DNA of 64,000 nucleotides from Ureibacillus manganicus DSM 26584 (lineage in GTDB: Bacteria; Bacillota; Bacilli; Bacillales_A; Planococcaceae). The first letter of the stretch is position 1, and the number at the start of each line of letters is the position of its first letter. This document shows positions 1 to 8,322 of the stretch, in pieces. Position numbers and translations under genes: made by a program. The stretch spans positions 1-64,000 of the forward strand of contig NZ_JPVN01000013.1 in assembly GCF_000772945.1 (NCBI RefSeq). Direction: 5' to 3'. The notes beneath the pieces are model-generated. The model did not search any database. It was not told where the DNA came from and saw nothing but the letters and a program-made list of their open reading frames with translations.

Positions 1-49
1 GGCACGCCGCCAGCGTTCGTCCTGAGCCAGGATCAAACTCTCCATAAAA
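1..49 (-). rRNA. rrs: 16S ribosomal RNA, 5' end only
   Basis: Read on the minus strand, these bases give the universal start of bacterial 16S rRNA, including GAGAGTTTGATCCTGGCTC followed by the conserved GACGAACGCTGGCGGCG block. Only about the first 45-49 nucleotides lie in the window; the gene continues beyond base 1. The exact mature 5' end is placed by analogy with Bacillus 16S. Confidence 0.96.
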
Positions 50-228
50 AGAAAATTTGATAAAGCTCAAATTTTTTCAGACATTCAGTCGAATGTCTGA
101 AAAAACATCTGCTGGCATCAATTTTGATGTCCAAAATTTTGTTTCTATAATAGAAACGTTTAATTCATTAACGTTTTGTTGTTCAGTTTTCAAGGTTCAT
201 GTCGCTGTTTCTTAACAGCAACTTTTAT
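50..228 (-). other. rRNA operon leader (pre-16S region)
   Basis: Transcribed spacer between the rRNA promoter and 16S. On the minus strand it contains CCTTGAAAACTGAACAA, a motif familiar from Bacillus pre-rRNA leaders and spacers. It also has a strong hairpin at 72-105 (arms TTTTTTCAGACATTC and GAATGTCTGAAAAA, loop of 4). A second dyad has arms AAATTTGA at 54-61 and TCAAATTT at 67-74. These are probably processing or antitermination structures, not terminators, because 16S lies downstream. Confidence 0.7.
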
Positions 229-257
229 ATAATAACATGTCTCTAAAACAAAATCAA
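229..257 (-). promoter_or_regulatory. rRNA operon promoter (sigma-A type)
   Basis: On the minus strand TTGATT (252-257) and TATTAT (229-234) are separated by exactly 17 bases, with AT-rich sequence upstream. The position about 180 bases before 16S fits a Bacillus rrn P2-like promoter. Further AT-rich -10-like sequence at 310-340 could be a second promoter but has no clear -35. Confidence 0.6.
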
Positions 258-340
258 GTATTTATTTTATCAATTTTCTTTAAAAGAAAACTGCTTTGTT
301 TTAAGGACAAGTAATAATATACTATATTATTTTTTATATA

Positions 341-1240
341 TCAAGCTTTTTTATAAAAAAACTTTTTTATTAGTTTTAGATCAACTACAAATAATGTTAT
401 ACCAAGCAAAACAACAATACCGCCAATTATTTGAGATGGCATTAAATTTTCAGAGAAAATATAATATGCTAAAATTGCAGCTCCAATCGGTTCAAATAAT
501 ACAGCAATAGAAATTACATTTGTACTTACCCATTTAATAGCCCAATTAAATAATGTATGTCCTAATAAATTTGGAATGATTGCAAGTAATAAAAACCACA
601 TCCAGTTCATTGCAGAGTATGGTCCAAATGATTCTCCTTTTAATAGAACGTAAAAAAATAAACAAATAGTACTTATTGAATATACAACCATCGTATATGT
701 TATTAATGATATTCTTTTTCTCACCTCTTGTCCAAATAATAAATACGCAGTAATAAGCGCACAAGCAATGAGTGCTAGCATGTCTCCATACAGTGCGATT
801 CCACTAACTTGGAAATCCCCCCAACTAATTAGGAAACTTCCAAATATTGCGATTAAACCTGAAATGATCGTTTTTACTGAAAGAGGCTCTTTAAAGAAAA
901 AATATGTGCCTACAAACGCAAATAAAGGTTGCAAGGTAACTAATACGGTTGAGCTTGCAACTGAAGTGTAATTTAACGATTCAAACCAAAGGATAAAATG
1001 AAACGCCAAAAAAATACCAGCTATTGATGAGAATAGCCAATCCCGTCCTGTTATTAACTTCAATTCTTTTGTATATTTCATGAAAAAGATTGGACTCATT
1101 ATTAAGACCGAGAACAACATTCGATAAAAAGCAATTACTCCTGCATCCGCTTGTGCTAATTTAACGAAAATCGCAGAAAGTGAAATAGATATAACACCGA
1201 TAAGTATTGGTATGTATGGATGAATCAATGGTTTATTCAT
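341..1240 (-). CDS. EamA/DMT-superfamily transporter
   Basis: A 299-residue, very hydrophobic protein with about ten membrane segments arranged as two EamA repeats (roughly residues 8-140 and 150-290). This is the layout of drug/metabolite-transporter permeases that export amino acids or other small metabolites; the substrate cannot be read from sequence. The ATG at 1240 follows a GGGGACC ribosome-binding site. The gene points toward the rRNA operon, and its stop codon lies within about 90 bases of the rRNA promoter, with no obvious strong terminator between. Length is normal for the family. Confidence 0.85.
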   Translation of the reverse strand: MNKPLIHPYIPILIGVISISLSAIFVKLAQADAGVIAFYRMLFSVLIMSPIFFMKYTKELKLITGRDWLFSSIAGIFLAFHFILWFESLNYTSVASSTVLVTLQPLFAFVGTYFFFKEPLSVKTIISGLIAIFGSFLISWGDFQVSGIALYGDMLALIACALITAYLLFGQEVRKRISLITYTMVVYSISTICLFFYVLLKGESFGPYSAMNWMWFLLLAIIPNLLGHTLFNWAIKWVSTNVISIAVLFEPIGAAILAYYIFSENLMPSQIIGGIVVLLGITLFVVDLKLIKKFFYKKA

Positions 1241-1340
1241 ATATTGTGGTCCCCAATCATATAATGATTCCTTAACTATTTATTATTACATTTTGTCAAA
1301 TTTCCATAAAGTTAGCAATACGTAAAAAGGGGGAATCATT

Positions 1341-2063
1341 ATGCACTTGCTTACAACTGATACTTTTTCCCTTGAAGTGCTAATCAAATTATTAATTGCT
1401 GCATTTTTAAGTTTGATCATTGGAATTGAGCGTGAATTAAAAAAGAAACCCGTTGGATTAAAAACTAGTCTAGTTATTTCTACGTTCAGTTGTTTATTAA
1501 CAATTATTTCGACTGATACTGCGTATAATGTACCTTCTCGGGAGGATATTAATATTACACTCGATCCACTACGATTAGCAGCACAAATTGTAAGTGGTAT
1601 TGGCTTTTTAGGAGCAGGTGTTATTTTAAGAAAGGGTAACGATAGTATCACCGGATTAACAACCGCAGCCATGATTTGGGGTGCAGCGGGCATCGGAATT
1701 GCAGTAGGTGCGGGATTTTATGTTCAAGCGTTTATCACAGTAGTAATCGTAGTAATTGGAATAGAAGTGATTGCACCTTTAATGTGGAAATTTGGTCCAA
1801 AACGATTACGCATGCGAGATGTATCTATTAAAGTTCAATTATTCGATCAACAAAATATTAATAATTTACTGAATTTCATGAAAGAAAATGACATGTATAT
1901 AGATAATATTCGAATAAAAGACGTACAGTCTCCAGCTGAACATTTATTATATGAAGTAGATATAAGATTTTCCATTTTATTGAAAGTTGATACATTTGCT
2001 CTATTTAGTTTACTTCATTCCCTACCATATATTAAAAATATCGAAATAGAGATTTTAGCGTAA
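1341..2063 (+). CDS. MgtC/SapB family membrane protein
   Basis: A 240-residue protein. Residues about 10-140 form four to five membrane helices carrying MgtC hallmarks: IGIERELKKKPVGLKT near residue 28 and LGAGVILRKG with GLTTAAMIW near residues 88-112. Residues about 150-240 form a soluble ACT-like tail, as in MgtC proper. MgtC proteins are linked to growth in low magnesium and to modulation of the F-type ATP synthase in pathogens; the role in Bacillales is poorly defined. An AGGGGGAA ribosome site precedes the ATG. Only about 14 bases separate it from the downstream cation-efflux gene, so the two are probably cotranscribed and may share a metal-homeostasis role. Confidence 0.85.
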   Translation: MHLLTTDTFSLEVLIKLLIAAFLSLIIGIERELKKKPVGLKTSLVISTFSCLLTIISTDTAYNVPSREDINITLDPLRLAAQIVSGIGFLGAGVILRKGNDSITGLTTAAMIWGAAGIGIAVGAGFYVQAFITVVIVVIGIEVIAPLMWKFGPKRLRMRDVSIKVQLFDQQNINNLLNFMKENDMYIDNIRIKDVQSPAEHLLYEVDIRFSILLKVDTFALFSLLHSLPYIKNIEIEILA

Positions 2064-2077
2064 TTGGAGGAAATTAT

Positions 2078-3079
2078 ATGAGTGAAATCTTTAAATTACT
2101 TAAAGGCGGAAACAAACCATCATTAGTGGCCGCATTTGTAAACCTTTTTTTAGGTTTACTTAAAGGTGCTGCCTATTTCTTCACTGGAAACGTTGCTATG
2201 TTTGCTGAAATGATGCACTCCCTGGGAGACTCTGCCAACCAGTTTTTCGTTTTTATAGGTTCAGCACTTTCTAAGAAAGCTCCAACTAAAAGATATCCTA
2301 ACGGATTTGGGCGAGTAGTCAATCTAGTTTGTTTAGGAGCAGTTTTAATCGTAGCTATTCTTTCATATGAGACCATTAAAGAAGGATGGCATCACTTTTT
2401 ACACCCAATAGAAAGCTCAGAGGGTATGTTCATTGCATTAGGAGTATTAGCAATTGGTTTCATTTTAGAAGCCTTTGTACTTCATAAAGCTGCAAAAGAA
2501 GTTCTTCACGAAGTCGGTAAGGAACATGCAGGTCTTCTTGCAATACCTAAATCCATCGCTTACTTAAATCGTGCTAAACCTGCAACAAAGCTTGTTTGGA
2601 TGGAAGATTTAGTTGCTACTAGCGGTAATATTCTAGCCTTTTTAGCAATTGTTATTGCATATTTCACTGGGTTCTATGCATTAGAAGGGCTTATATCTAT
2701 GGTTATTGGCTTAATGATGTTTTATGTTGTTGGGCGAGTATTCCTAGATAATGCTCGAGGCGCTATCGGTGAAACAGATGAAGAAATGTTAGTTCATATC
2801 GGTAATATGGTAATGGAAGACCCACACGTTACTGATATCCAACGATTAGAAGTCGTAAAAGAGGGAGAATTTTTACATGTGGAGCTAGTTGCTGAAACAG
2901 ACCCCAATCAGTCTTTAGCCTATCTTGATGATGTTCGGGATCACCTAAAAGATTTAATACTTAGTCAAAAAGGTGTTAATAAAGTCACCATTGCTTTCGA
3001 TGAGGAAGATGGTATAACTGAATGGAAACATTATAAAACAAAGGATAATACAGATAGTGATCGTAAAGAGAGTTTCTAA
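2078..3079 (+). CDS. cation diffusion facilitator (CDF) transporter
   Basis: A 333-residue CDF-family protein predicted to export divalent metal ions in exchange for protons. Six membrane helices occupy about residues 15-220. The metal-site signature HSLGDSAN is in helix 2 (about residues 47-54), and a cytoplasmic dimerisation domain follows from about residue 230 (acidic, with DPHVTDIQRLEVV). Specificity (Zn, Mn, Fe, Co) cannot be decided by eye. TTGGAGG lies just before the ATG, and the gene immediately follows mgtC. A strong terminator lies about 30 bases after the stop. Confidence 0.88.
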   Translation: MSEIFKLLKGGNKPSLVAAFVNLFLGLLKGAAYFFTGNVAMFAEMMHSLGDSANQFFVFIGSALSKKAPTKRYPNGFGRVVNLVCLGAVLIVAILSYETIKEGWHHFLHPIESSEGMFIALGVLAIGFILEAFVLHKAAKEVLHEVGKEHAGLLAIPKSIAYLNRAKPATKLVWMEDLVATSGNILAFLAIVIAYFTGFYALEGLISMVIGLMMFYVVGRVFLDNARGAIGETDEEMLVHIGNMVMEDPHVTDIQRLEVVKEGEFLHVELVAETDPNQSLAYLDDVRDHLKDLILSQKGVNKVTIAFDEEDGITEWKHYKTKDNTDSDRKESF

Positions 3080-3111
3080 AGCAATTCATAAGTTAGCCTA
3101 TTAAAATAACT

Positions 3112-3148
3112 GGGAGTATCTTGAACGTTTTACATTCAAGATACTCCC
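3112..3148. terminator. bidirectional Rho-independent terminator
   Basis: Perfect 14-base arms GGGAGTATCTTGAA (3112-3125) and TTCAAGATACTCCC (3135-3148), followed by TTTATTT on the plus strand. It sits between the convergent CDF and alcohol dehydrogenase genes. Confidence 0.85.
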
Positions 3149-3156
3149 TTTATTTA

Positions 3157-4317
3157 CTATAAAGACATCTCCAAAATTTTTCTTACATCTTCAGCTTGGA
3201 GTTTTTTAAATACACCTAGTGGCCTAGCCATTGCTTTTTCAACAAGTATATCTAATTTTGAATCGTCTATTTCATAATCAGCTAATCTACTTGGTGCGCC
3301 AATTGAAATCCAAAACTCACTTAGGCGATTAATTCCTTCATATGCAATTTCCTCTGCGGATTTCCCTTCCGGATTAACACCGAAAACGCGGGTTGCTAAT
3401 TGAGCAAAACGATCTGGGTTTACATGAACATTATGTCTCATCCAATTAGGGAATAAAATTGCTAACCCTCCACCATGTGGAATATCGTAAACAGCTGATA
3501 CTGCATGCTCAATATCATGTGTTGCCCAATCACCTGTTGAACCCATAGATAAAAAGGTATTTAATGCAATTGTTCCTGAAAGAAGAATTGTTTCACGGAG
3601 TTCGTAGTTCTCTAAGTCATTTACTAGTTTAGGTCCAGTTGCTATAACTGTTCTTAAAACTCCTTCACACATCTCATCTGTAACTGGTGTATTTGTAGCA
3701 TTGTGGAAATATTGTTCAAACACATGAGCCATCATATCAACAATTCCGTATACCGTTTGGTTTCGAGGTAAAGTAAATGTATAAGTAGGATCTAGTATTG
3801 AAAATTTAGGGAATACAAATGGGCTACCCCAACCAAACTTCTCCAACGTTTCTTCATTTGTAATAACTGAGCCAGCGTTCATTTCTGAGCCAGTGGCAGC
3901 AATAGTTAAAATCGTTCCAAGAGGTAGCGCATCCTTCACTTCCGCTTTTTTAATAACGATGTTCCATGGATCTTCATCAATCATCGCTCCAGCAACAATT
4001 AATTTCGAACAGTCAATAACTGATCCACCACCAACAGCAAGCACAATATCAATTTCTTCTTTTTTACAAATTTCAATACCTTTACGTGCTGTACTTACAC
4101 GCGGGTTTGGTTCTACACCACTTAATTCGAATACCTTCATTTTTAAATTTTCTAAAATAGTCATTACTTCATTATATAAATCGTTTCTTTTAATACTTCC
4201 TCCACCATAGACGACTAATATTTTATCCCCGTACTTTGGGAGCTCCTTTTCTAGTTGTGTAATTTGTCCTTTCCCAAAATGTAAGCGGACTGGATTATAA
4301 AATGTAAACTCGTTCAT
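3157..4317 (-). CDS. yugJ: iron-containing alcohol dehydrogenase (YugJ-like)
   Basis: Member of the type III (iron-dependent) alcohol dehydrogenases, which reduce aldehydes to alcohols with NAD(P)H. The nucleotide-binding signature [10 protein letters not shown] lies near residue 95. The expected metal ligands appear in [10 protein letters not shown] (Asp, His) and in [18 protein letters not shown] (two His). The reading frame extends 13 codons upstream, but the ATG at 4317 has an AGGGGAG site at ideal spacing and gives 386 residues, matching the Bacillus butanol-dehydrogenase-like YugJ proteins. It is convergent with the CDF gene. The physiological substrate is unknown. Confidence 0.88.
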   Translation of the reverse strand: MNEFTFYNPVRLHFGKGQITQLEKELPKYGDKILVVYGGGSIKRNDLYNEVMTILENLKMKVFELSGVEPNPRVSTARKGIEICKKEEIDIVLAVGGGSVIDCSKLIVAGAMIDEDPWNIVIKKAEVKDALPLGTILTIAATGSEMNAGSVITNEETLEKFGWGSPFVFPKFSILDPTYTFTLPRNQTVYGIVDMMAHVFEQYFHNATNTPVTDEMCEGVLRTVIATGPKLVNDLENYELRETILLSGTIALNTFLSMGSTGDWATHDIEHAVSAVYDIPHGGGLAILFPNWMRHNVHVNPDRFAQLATRVFGVNPEGKSAEEIAYEGINRLSEFWISIGAPSRLADYEIDDSKLDILVEKAMARPLGVFKKLQAEDVRKILEMSL

Positions 4318-4386
4318 TAGTAAAACTCCCCTTTTCATATATTCAACAAACAACATATCATAATAACTTTACCCAAAATTAAAAAA

Positions 4387-4425
4387 GGCTATGTAAAAGA
4401 GATTAAAATTCCCTTTTACATAACC
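4387..4425 (-). terminator. terminator of the glutamate dehydrogenase gene
   Basis: Arms GGCTATGTAAAAG (4387-4399) and CTTTTACATAACC (4413-4425), with one mismatch, followed on the minus strand by a run of six T. It lies just downstream of the gudB/rocG stop. Confidence 0.85.
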
Positions 4426-4436
4426 ATAATAAACAA

Positions 4437-5681
4437 TTACACCCAGCCACGGAAACGAGAAGCTTCCGCAGTACGGCGAACACCCACCATATACGCCGCT
4501 AATCGCATATTAATATTGCGAGTTGTTGCAGTTGTATATACATTCTCAAAGGCTTCGACCATTTTTTGATATAACTTTTCTGATACTTCTTCTTCAGACC
4601 AATAGTAACCCATGTTATTTTGAACCCATTCAAAATAAGAAACTGTTACACCACCAGCAGATGCTAATACGTCTGGTACTAAAAGAATTCCGCGATCAGT
4701 TAAAATTTTAGTTGCCTCTGCAGTTGTTGGCCCGTTAGCTGCTTCAACAACGATATTTGCTTTTATTTCATTTGCATTTTCAGCAGTGATTTGGTTTTCA
4801 ATCGCAGCTGGTACTAAAATATCACATTCAAGTTCTAATAATTCTTTGTTTGTAATTGTATTTTCAAACAGTGTTGTTACTGTTCCAAAACTATCACGGC
4901 GATCAAGTAAATAATCAATATCTAATCCTTCTGGATCATGAAGAGCACCATAAGCATCAGAAATTCCGATTACTTTTGCACCTAAATCACTCATAAATTT
5001 CGCTAAGAAGCTTCCAGCATTACCAAAACCTTGAATAACAACGCGTGCACCCTGAATATCAATGCCACGTTTTTTTGCAGCTTCTTGAATAACGATTGTT
5101 ACTCCTTGAGCTGTTGCTCTATCACGGCCTTGTGAACCACCTAGTACGATTGGTTTTCCTGTAATAAAACCTGGTGAGTTAAATTCGTCCATTCGACTAT
5201 ATTCATCCATCATCCATGCCATAATTTGGGCATTTGTAAATACGTCTGGAGCTGGAATATCTTTTGTTGGTCCTACAATTTGACTTATTGCTCGAACATA
5301 GCCACGGCTCAATCTTTCGAGCTCTCCCATCGACATTGTACGTGGATCACAAATAATTCCACCTTTACCTCCACCATAAGGAAGGTCAACAATACCACAT
5401 TTTAAAGTCATCCACATTGAAAGGGCTTTCACTTCATCTTCATTAACACCAGGATGGAAACGTACGCCACCTTTTGTCGGTCCTACTGCATCGCTATGTT
5501 GTGCTCTATAAGCAGTAAATACTTTTGTCGTTCCATCATCCATTTTCACTGGAATACGCACATGTAACATACGAAGTGGTTCTTTTAATAATTCATACAT
5601 TGCTTCATCATAACCAAGCTTATTTAGCGCTTCTTTAATAACATCTTGTGTAGATGTAAGAAGGTTTAGATTCTCAGACAT
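4437..5681 (-). CDS. gudB: NAD-dependent glutamate dehydrogenase
   Basis: A 414-residue glutamate dehydrogenase of the RocG/GudB type, converting glutamate to 2-oxoglutarate and ammonia in amino-acid catabolism. The N-terminal catalytic domain has PTKGGVRFHPGV and the substrate signature PYGGGKGG (about residues 103-110). The Rossmann domain carries VIQGFGNAGS near residue 213. Length is as expected. RocG and GudB cannot be told apart by eye; no neighbouring arginine-degradation genes argue for RocG. GAGGCG precedes the ATG. A 29-base dyad lies about 40 bases upstream of the start. Confidence 0.93.
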   Translation of the reverse strand: MSENLNLLTSTQDVIKEALNKLGYDEAMYELLKEPLRMLHVRIPVKMDDGTTKVFTAYRAQHSDAVGPTKGGVRFHPGVNEDEVKALSMWMTLKCGIVDLPYGGGKGGIICDPRTMSMGELERLSRGYVRAISQIVGPTKDIPAPDVFTNAQIMAWMMDEYSRMDEFNSPGFITGKPIVLGGSQGRDRATAQGVTIVIQEAAKKRGIDIQGARVVIQGFGNAGSFLAKFMSDLGAKVIGISDAYGALHDPEGLDIDYLLDRRDSFGTVTTLFENTITNKELLELECDILVPAAIENQITAENANEIKANIVVEAANGPTTAEATKILTDRGILLVPDVLASAGGVTVSYFEWVQNNMGYYWSEEEVSEKLYQKMVEAFENVYTTATTRNINMRLAAYMVGVRRTAEASRFRGWV

Positions 5682-5721
5682 TTAAATTCGCCTCTTCATT
5701 CATATAATATTTAATGTCGCA

Positions 5722-5750
5722 CATATTGTAACATACATTGCTACAATATG
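5722..5750. promoter_or_regulatory. inverted repeat upstream of glutamate dehydrogenase
   Basis: Perfect 9-base arms CATATTGTA (5722-5730) and TACAATATG (5742-5750) separated by 11 bases, 41 bases before the gudB start. The size and placement suit a protein-binding operator. No regulator can be named from sequence. Confidence 0.4.
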
Positions 5751-6052
5751 GGATTTTAAAAGCATAATACTATGCAATCAATTACTTAGAAAATCACTTT
5801 CAAAACTATTATATTTATAATATCAATTATCCGTTATTTTGTTAGATAATTCAAATGAGAGCAGATGCTGCGGTCGCCTACTTTTCATTTTTCACTAATC
5901 AATAATGTACAAGTAATACATACATTATTTTTATGTTAGAAATCTATATTATTATTTCGCTTCTATAACAGTTTCTATACACACCAACGAAAAGAGGCTA
6001 TCTTGAAAGATTTTAATGATTCTTTCAAAATAGCCCCTTACTATTCGACTAC
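5751..6052. other. intergenic region without a recognised gene
   Basis: AT-rich sequence upstream of gudB, ending in the yugI terminator at 5996-6035. A short GC-richer stretch at about 5868-5882 stands out but encodes nothing I can recognise on either strand. Confidence 0.5.
5996..6035 (-). terminator. terminator of the S1-domain protein gene
   Basis: Arms GGCTATCTTGAAAGA (5996-6010) and TCTTTCAAAATAGCC (6021-6035) with one mismatch, directly downstream of the minus-strand stop at 6053. Confidence 0.75.
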
Positions 6053-6427
6053 TTATTGACCTGATTGTTCAATCCAATCTTGTAATTTGTCCCTTAATGA
6101 TTTAAAACCATTAGCATCATTTTCATCTACACGTTCTTGCAATGATTTTCTTGGTTGAACTTCTTTCTTTTTTTGTAGTGGTGCTTCTTGTAGTGCACGG
6201 GTTGATAAACTAATTTTTTCTGAAGTTCCATCAATTTCTAAAATCTTTACTTGAATTACGTCACCGATTTTTAAGTAATCCTCAATATCCTTCACAAAAC
6301 CGTATGTGATTTCTGAAATATGGACTAGTCCTTGTGTTTCTTCATCCAACGCTATGAAAGCTCCATATGGCTGAATTCCCGTTACCTTTCCCGCTACTAC
6401 TTCACCTACTTCGTATTTTTTTGCCAT
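6053..6427 (-). CDS. yugI: S1-domain RNA-binding protein (general stress protein 13-like)
   Basis: A 124-residue protein with a single N-terminal S1 domain (residues about 5-78: VGEVVAGKVTGIQPYGAFI through ISLSTRAL) and a charged, lysine-rich tail. It matches Bacillus YugI/GSP13, a small S1 protein associated with ribosomes and general stress. An S1 domain binds single-stranded RNA; the precise job of this family is not settled. It keeps the B. subtilis neighbourhood (yugJ, yugI, yugE, patB). Confidence 0.85.
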   Translation of the reverse strand: MAKKYEVGEVVAGKVTGIQPYGAFIALDEETQGLVHISEITYGFVKDIEDYLKIGDVIQVKILEIDGTSEKISLSTRALQEAPLQKKKEVQPRKSLQERVDENDANGFKSLRDKLQDWIEQSGQ

Positions 6428-6576
6428 AGCGAATTTCCTACTTTCTAATTCTTACGTAAATGTCATGTTAAATTATAACATACAGTAGGGTTCATTAACA
6501 AAAATTCATCACATTTGGTTGAAATATTCAAACATTTTAATAAACAAATGTAGAGTGAAAAAGATGAATCACAAAT

Positions 6577-6617
6577 AGGGTATCTAATTAGTGAGCTTCA
6601 CTAATATAAGACACCCT
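6577..6617 (-). terminator. terminator of the yugE-like gene
   Basis: Interrupted stem pairing AGGGTATCT...ATTAGTGA with TCACTAAT...AGACACCCT, located just after the minus-strand stop at 6637. Confidence 0.65.
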
Positions 6618-6636
6618 ACTTATATAATCTCTGAAG

Positions 6637-6897
6637 CTATACAATGCACTTAGCTTCAAATTTAATAGCTATTAATTTATATGAGATGGAGACACACTCT
6701 TCAAAAGGGATCCATAATTCAAATGAATGCTCATAGATAGTTTGTATCAATTTTGCTAGTTTTGAAGGATCATCAATACTTTGAAGAGCTGCAACGACAT
6801 CAGCCGATTCAGTATCATAATTATCAGCACCAATGTGAAACGGGTCCCATTCTTGTATAGTTACCAAAGCTTTTTGATTCATCAAAATATTGTCCAT
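6637..6897 (-). CDS. yugE: DUF1871 family small protein (YugE-like)
   Basis: An 86-residue soluble protein with the WDPFHIG motif near residue 18 and the helical pattern of the DUF1871 family, to which B. subtilis YugE (also 86 residues) belongs. No function is established. It sits divergently from patB, with only about 80 bases between them, as in the B. subtilis yug cluster. Family assignment is by pattern memory, supported by length and neighbours. Confidence 0.7.
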   Translation of the reverse strand: MDNILMNQKALVTIQEWDPFHIGADNYDTESADVVAALQSIDDPSKLAKLIQTIYEHSFELWIPFEECVSISYKLIAIKFEAKCIV

Positions 6898-6977
6898 TTT
6901 TTCACCTATTACACTTTTATACTTATTCGTTATGGTATCATAGAATATAAAAATAATAAATGAAATGAGTGATAGTT

Positions 6978-8162
6978 TTGTCTTTGAATTTTGATGCGCT
7001 TTATAATCGGAAGAATACCAACTCTCTAAAATGGGACCAATTTAAGGATCGAATAAGAGATAAATATAACGTCCATGATTCTGATGATATTTTACCAATG
7101 TGGGTTGCTGATATGGATTTTGCTATTCCACATGTAATTACGGATGCAATTAAAGAAAGATTAGATCACCCAATTTTCGGTTATTCCTATGTGAGTGATA
7201 CATGCAAACAAGCGATTCAACAATGGTTTGAAAAACGCCATAATTGGTCTATTGATCCAAAAACAATTTTATTTCACCAAGGAGTTGTTCCTGCGATAGC
7301 AACAGTTATCGAAACATTTACTGAACCGGGCGATAAAATATGTGCCTCTACCCCTGTATATCCTGCTTTCTTCTCGATTCCGAAAGCACAAAAAAGAGAA
7401 GTTGTTACATGTGATTTAGTTGCTAATGAGAATGGTTATGAATATGATTTTGTTGCGTTAGAAGATGCATTTAAAACTGGAGTAAAAGTTTATATACTCT
7501 GTAACCCGCATAATCCAGGTGGAGTTGTTTGGTCACAACAAGATCTTGAAAAACTTGTACAGTTATGTATCAAATATGATGTATTACTTCTTTCAGATGA
7601 AATTCATGCAGATATAGTGTTTGATGGATATAAACATATCCCTACATTAACTATTAAAGATGCAGACAAAGCTAAAATTGTTACTACCATTGCACCTACT
7701 AAATCATTTAATATTGCAGGAATCCATGCGGCAATGATGGTTGTGCCTAATGAAACGTTACGATTAAAACTAACAGAAAATTTACAAGCTCATGGCCTAG
7801 GCGAAATTAATTTATTAGCCTCAGCTGCAGTGCAGGCTGCTTATGAAAAAGGCGAAGAATGGTTAGATGCAATGATTCAGTATACTTCCAATAATATGGA
7901 CTACGTTGTGGAAGAGTTAAACAAAATAGATGGAATAACTGTAACAAAACCAAATGCAACCTACTTAATATGGATTGACTATAGTAAAACTGGAATTACT
8001 GAAAGCGAAATGATGCAACGTTTACTGGTAAAAGGTAGACTTGCTATAGAACCTGGGACAAAATATGAAGAAGCTGGTAGAGGATATTTACGAATGAACC
8101 TAGCATGTCCTTTTGAAACAGTTAAAGATGGCGTAGAAAGATTTAAAAAAGCATTATCTTAA
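6978..8162 (+). CDS. patB: PatB/MalY-type pyridoxal-phosphate C-S lyase
   Basis: A fold-type I aminotransferase-like enzyme. In this subfamily it acts mainly as a cystathionine beta-lyase/cysteine desulfhydrase, splitting C-S bonds to give pyruvate and ammonia. Hallmarks are LPMWVADMDF near the N-terminus, CNPHNPGG near residue 177, LSDEIHAD near residue 205 and the PLP-lysine segment APTKSFNIAG near residue 235. The frame is open from a GTG at 6969. The TTG at 6978 gives the usual N-terminus and better spacing from the weak GAGTG site, so it is preferred (394 residues). A terminator follows. Confidence 0.87.
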   Translation: MSLNFDALYNRKNTNSLKWDQFKDRIRDKYNVHDSDDILPMWVADMDFAIPHVITDAIKERLDHPIFGYSYVSDTCKQAIQQWFEKRHNWSIDPKTILFHQGVVPAIATVIETFTEPGDKICASTPVYPAFFSIPKAQKREVVTCDLVANENGYEYDFVALEDAFKTGVKVYILCNPHNPGGVVWSQQDLEKLVQLCIKYDVLLLSDEIHADIVFDGYKHIPTLTIKDADKAKIVTTIAPTKSFNIAGIHAAMMVVPNETLRLKLTENLQAHGLGEINLLASAAVQAAYEKGEEWLDAMIQYTSNNMDYVVEELNKIDGITVTKPNATYLIWIDYSKTGITESEMMQRLLVKGRLAIEPGTKYEEAGRGYLRMNLACPFETVKDGVERFKKALS

Positions 8163-8170
8163 AATAACAA

Positions 8171-8204
8171 AAAGAACAAGGAGAATACTATTCCCTTGTT
8201 CTTT
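8171..8204 (+). terminator. terminator of patB
   Basis: Arms AAAGAACAAGG (8171-8181) and CCTTGTTCTTT (8194-8204), followed by a T run, 8 bases after the patB stop. Confidence 0.85.
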
Positions 8205-8322
8205 TTATTATTATAGAAAATACTTTTTTCAATATCCTCTTTCAATGCTAAATTTTATTATTTATAATTATGATAACTATTATCTTTTTTTCAAATAATA
8301 GAAATATTAAGTAATATTAAAA

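Noticed and set aside
72-105. Hairpin between the rRNA promoter and 16S as a terminator
   Set aside because: It lies inside the transcribed leader upstream of 16S; a terminator there would silence the operon. Processing or antitermination is more likely.
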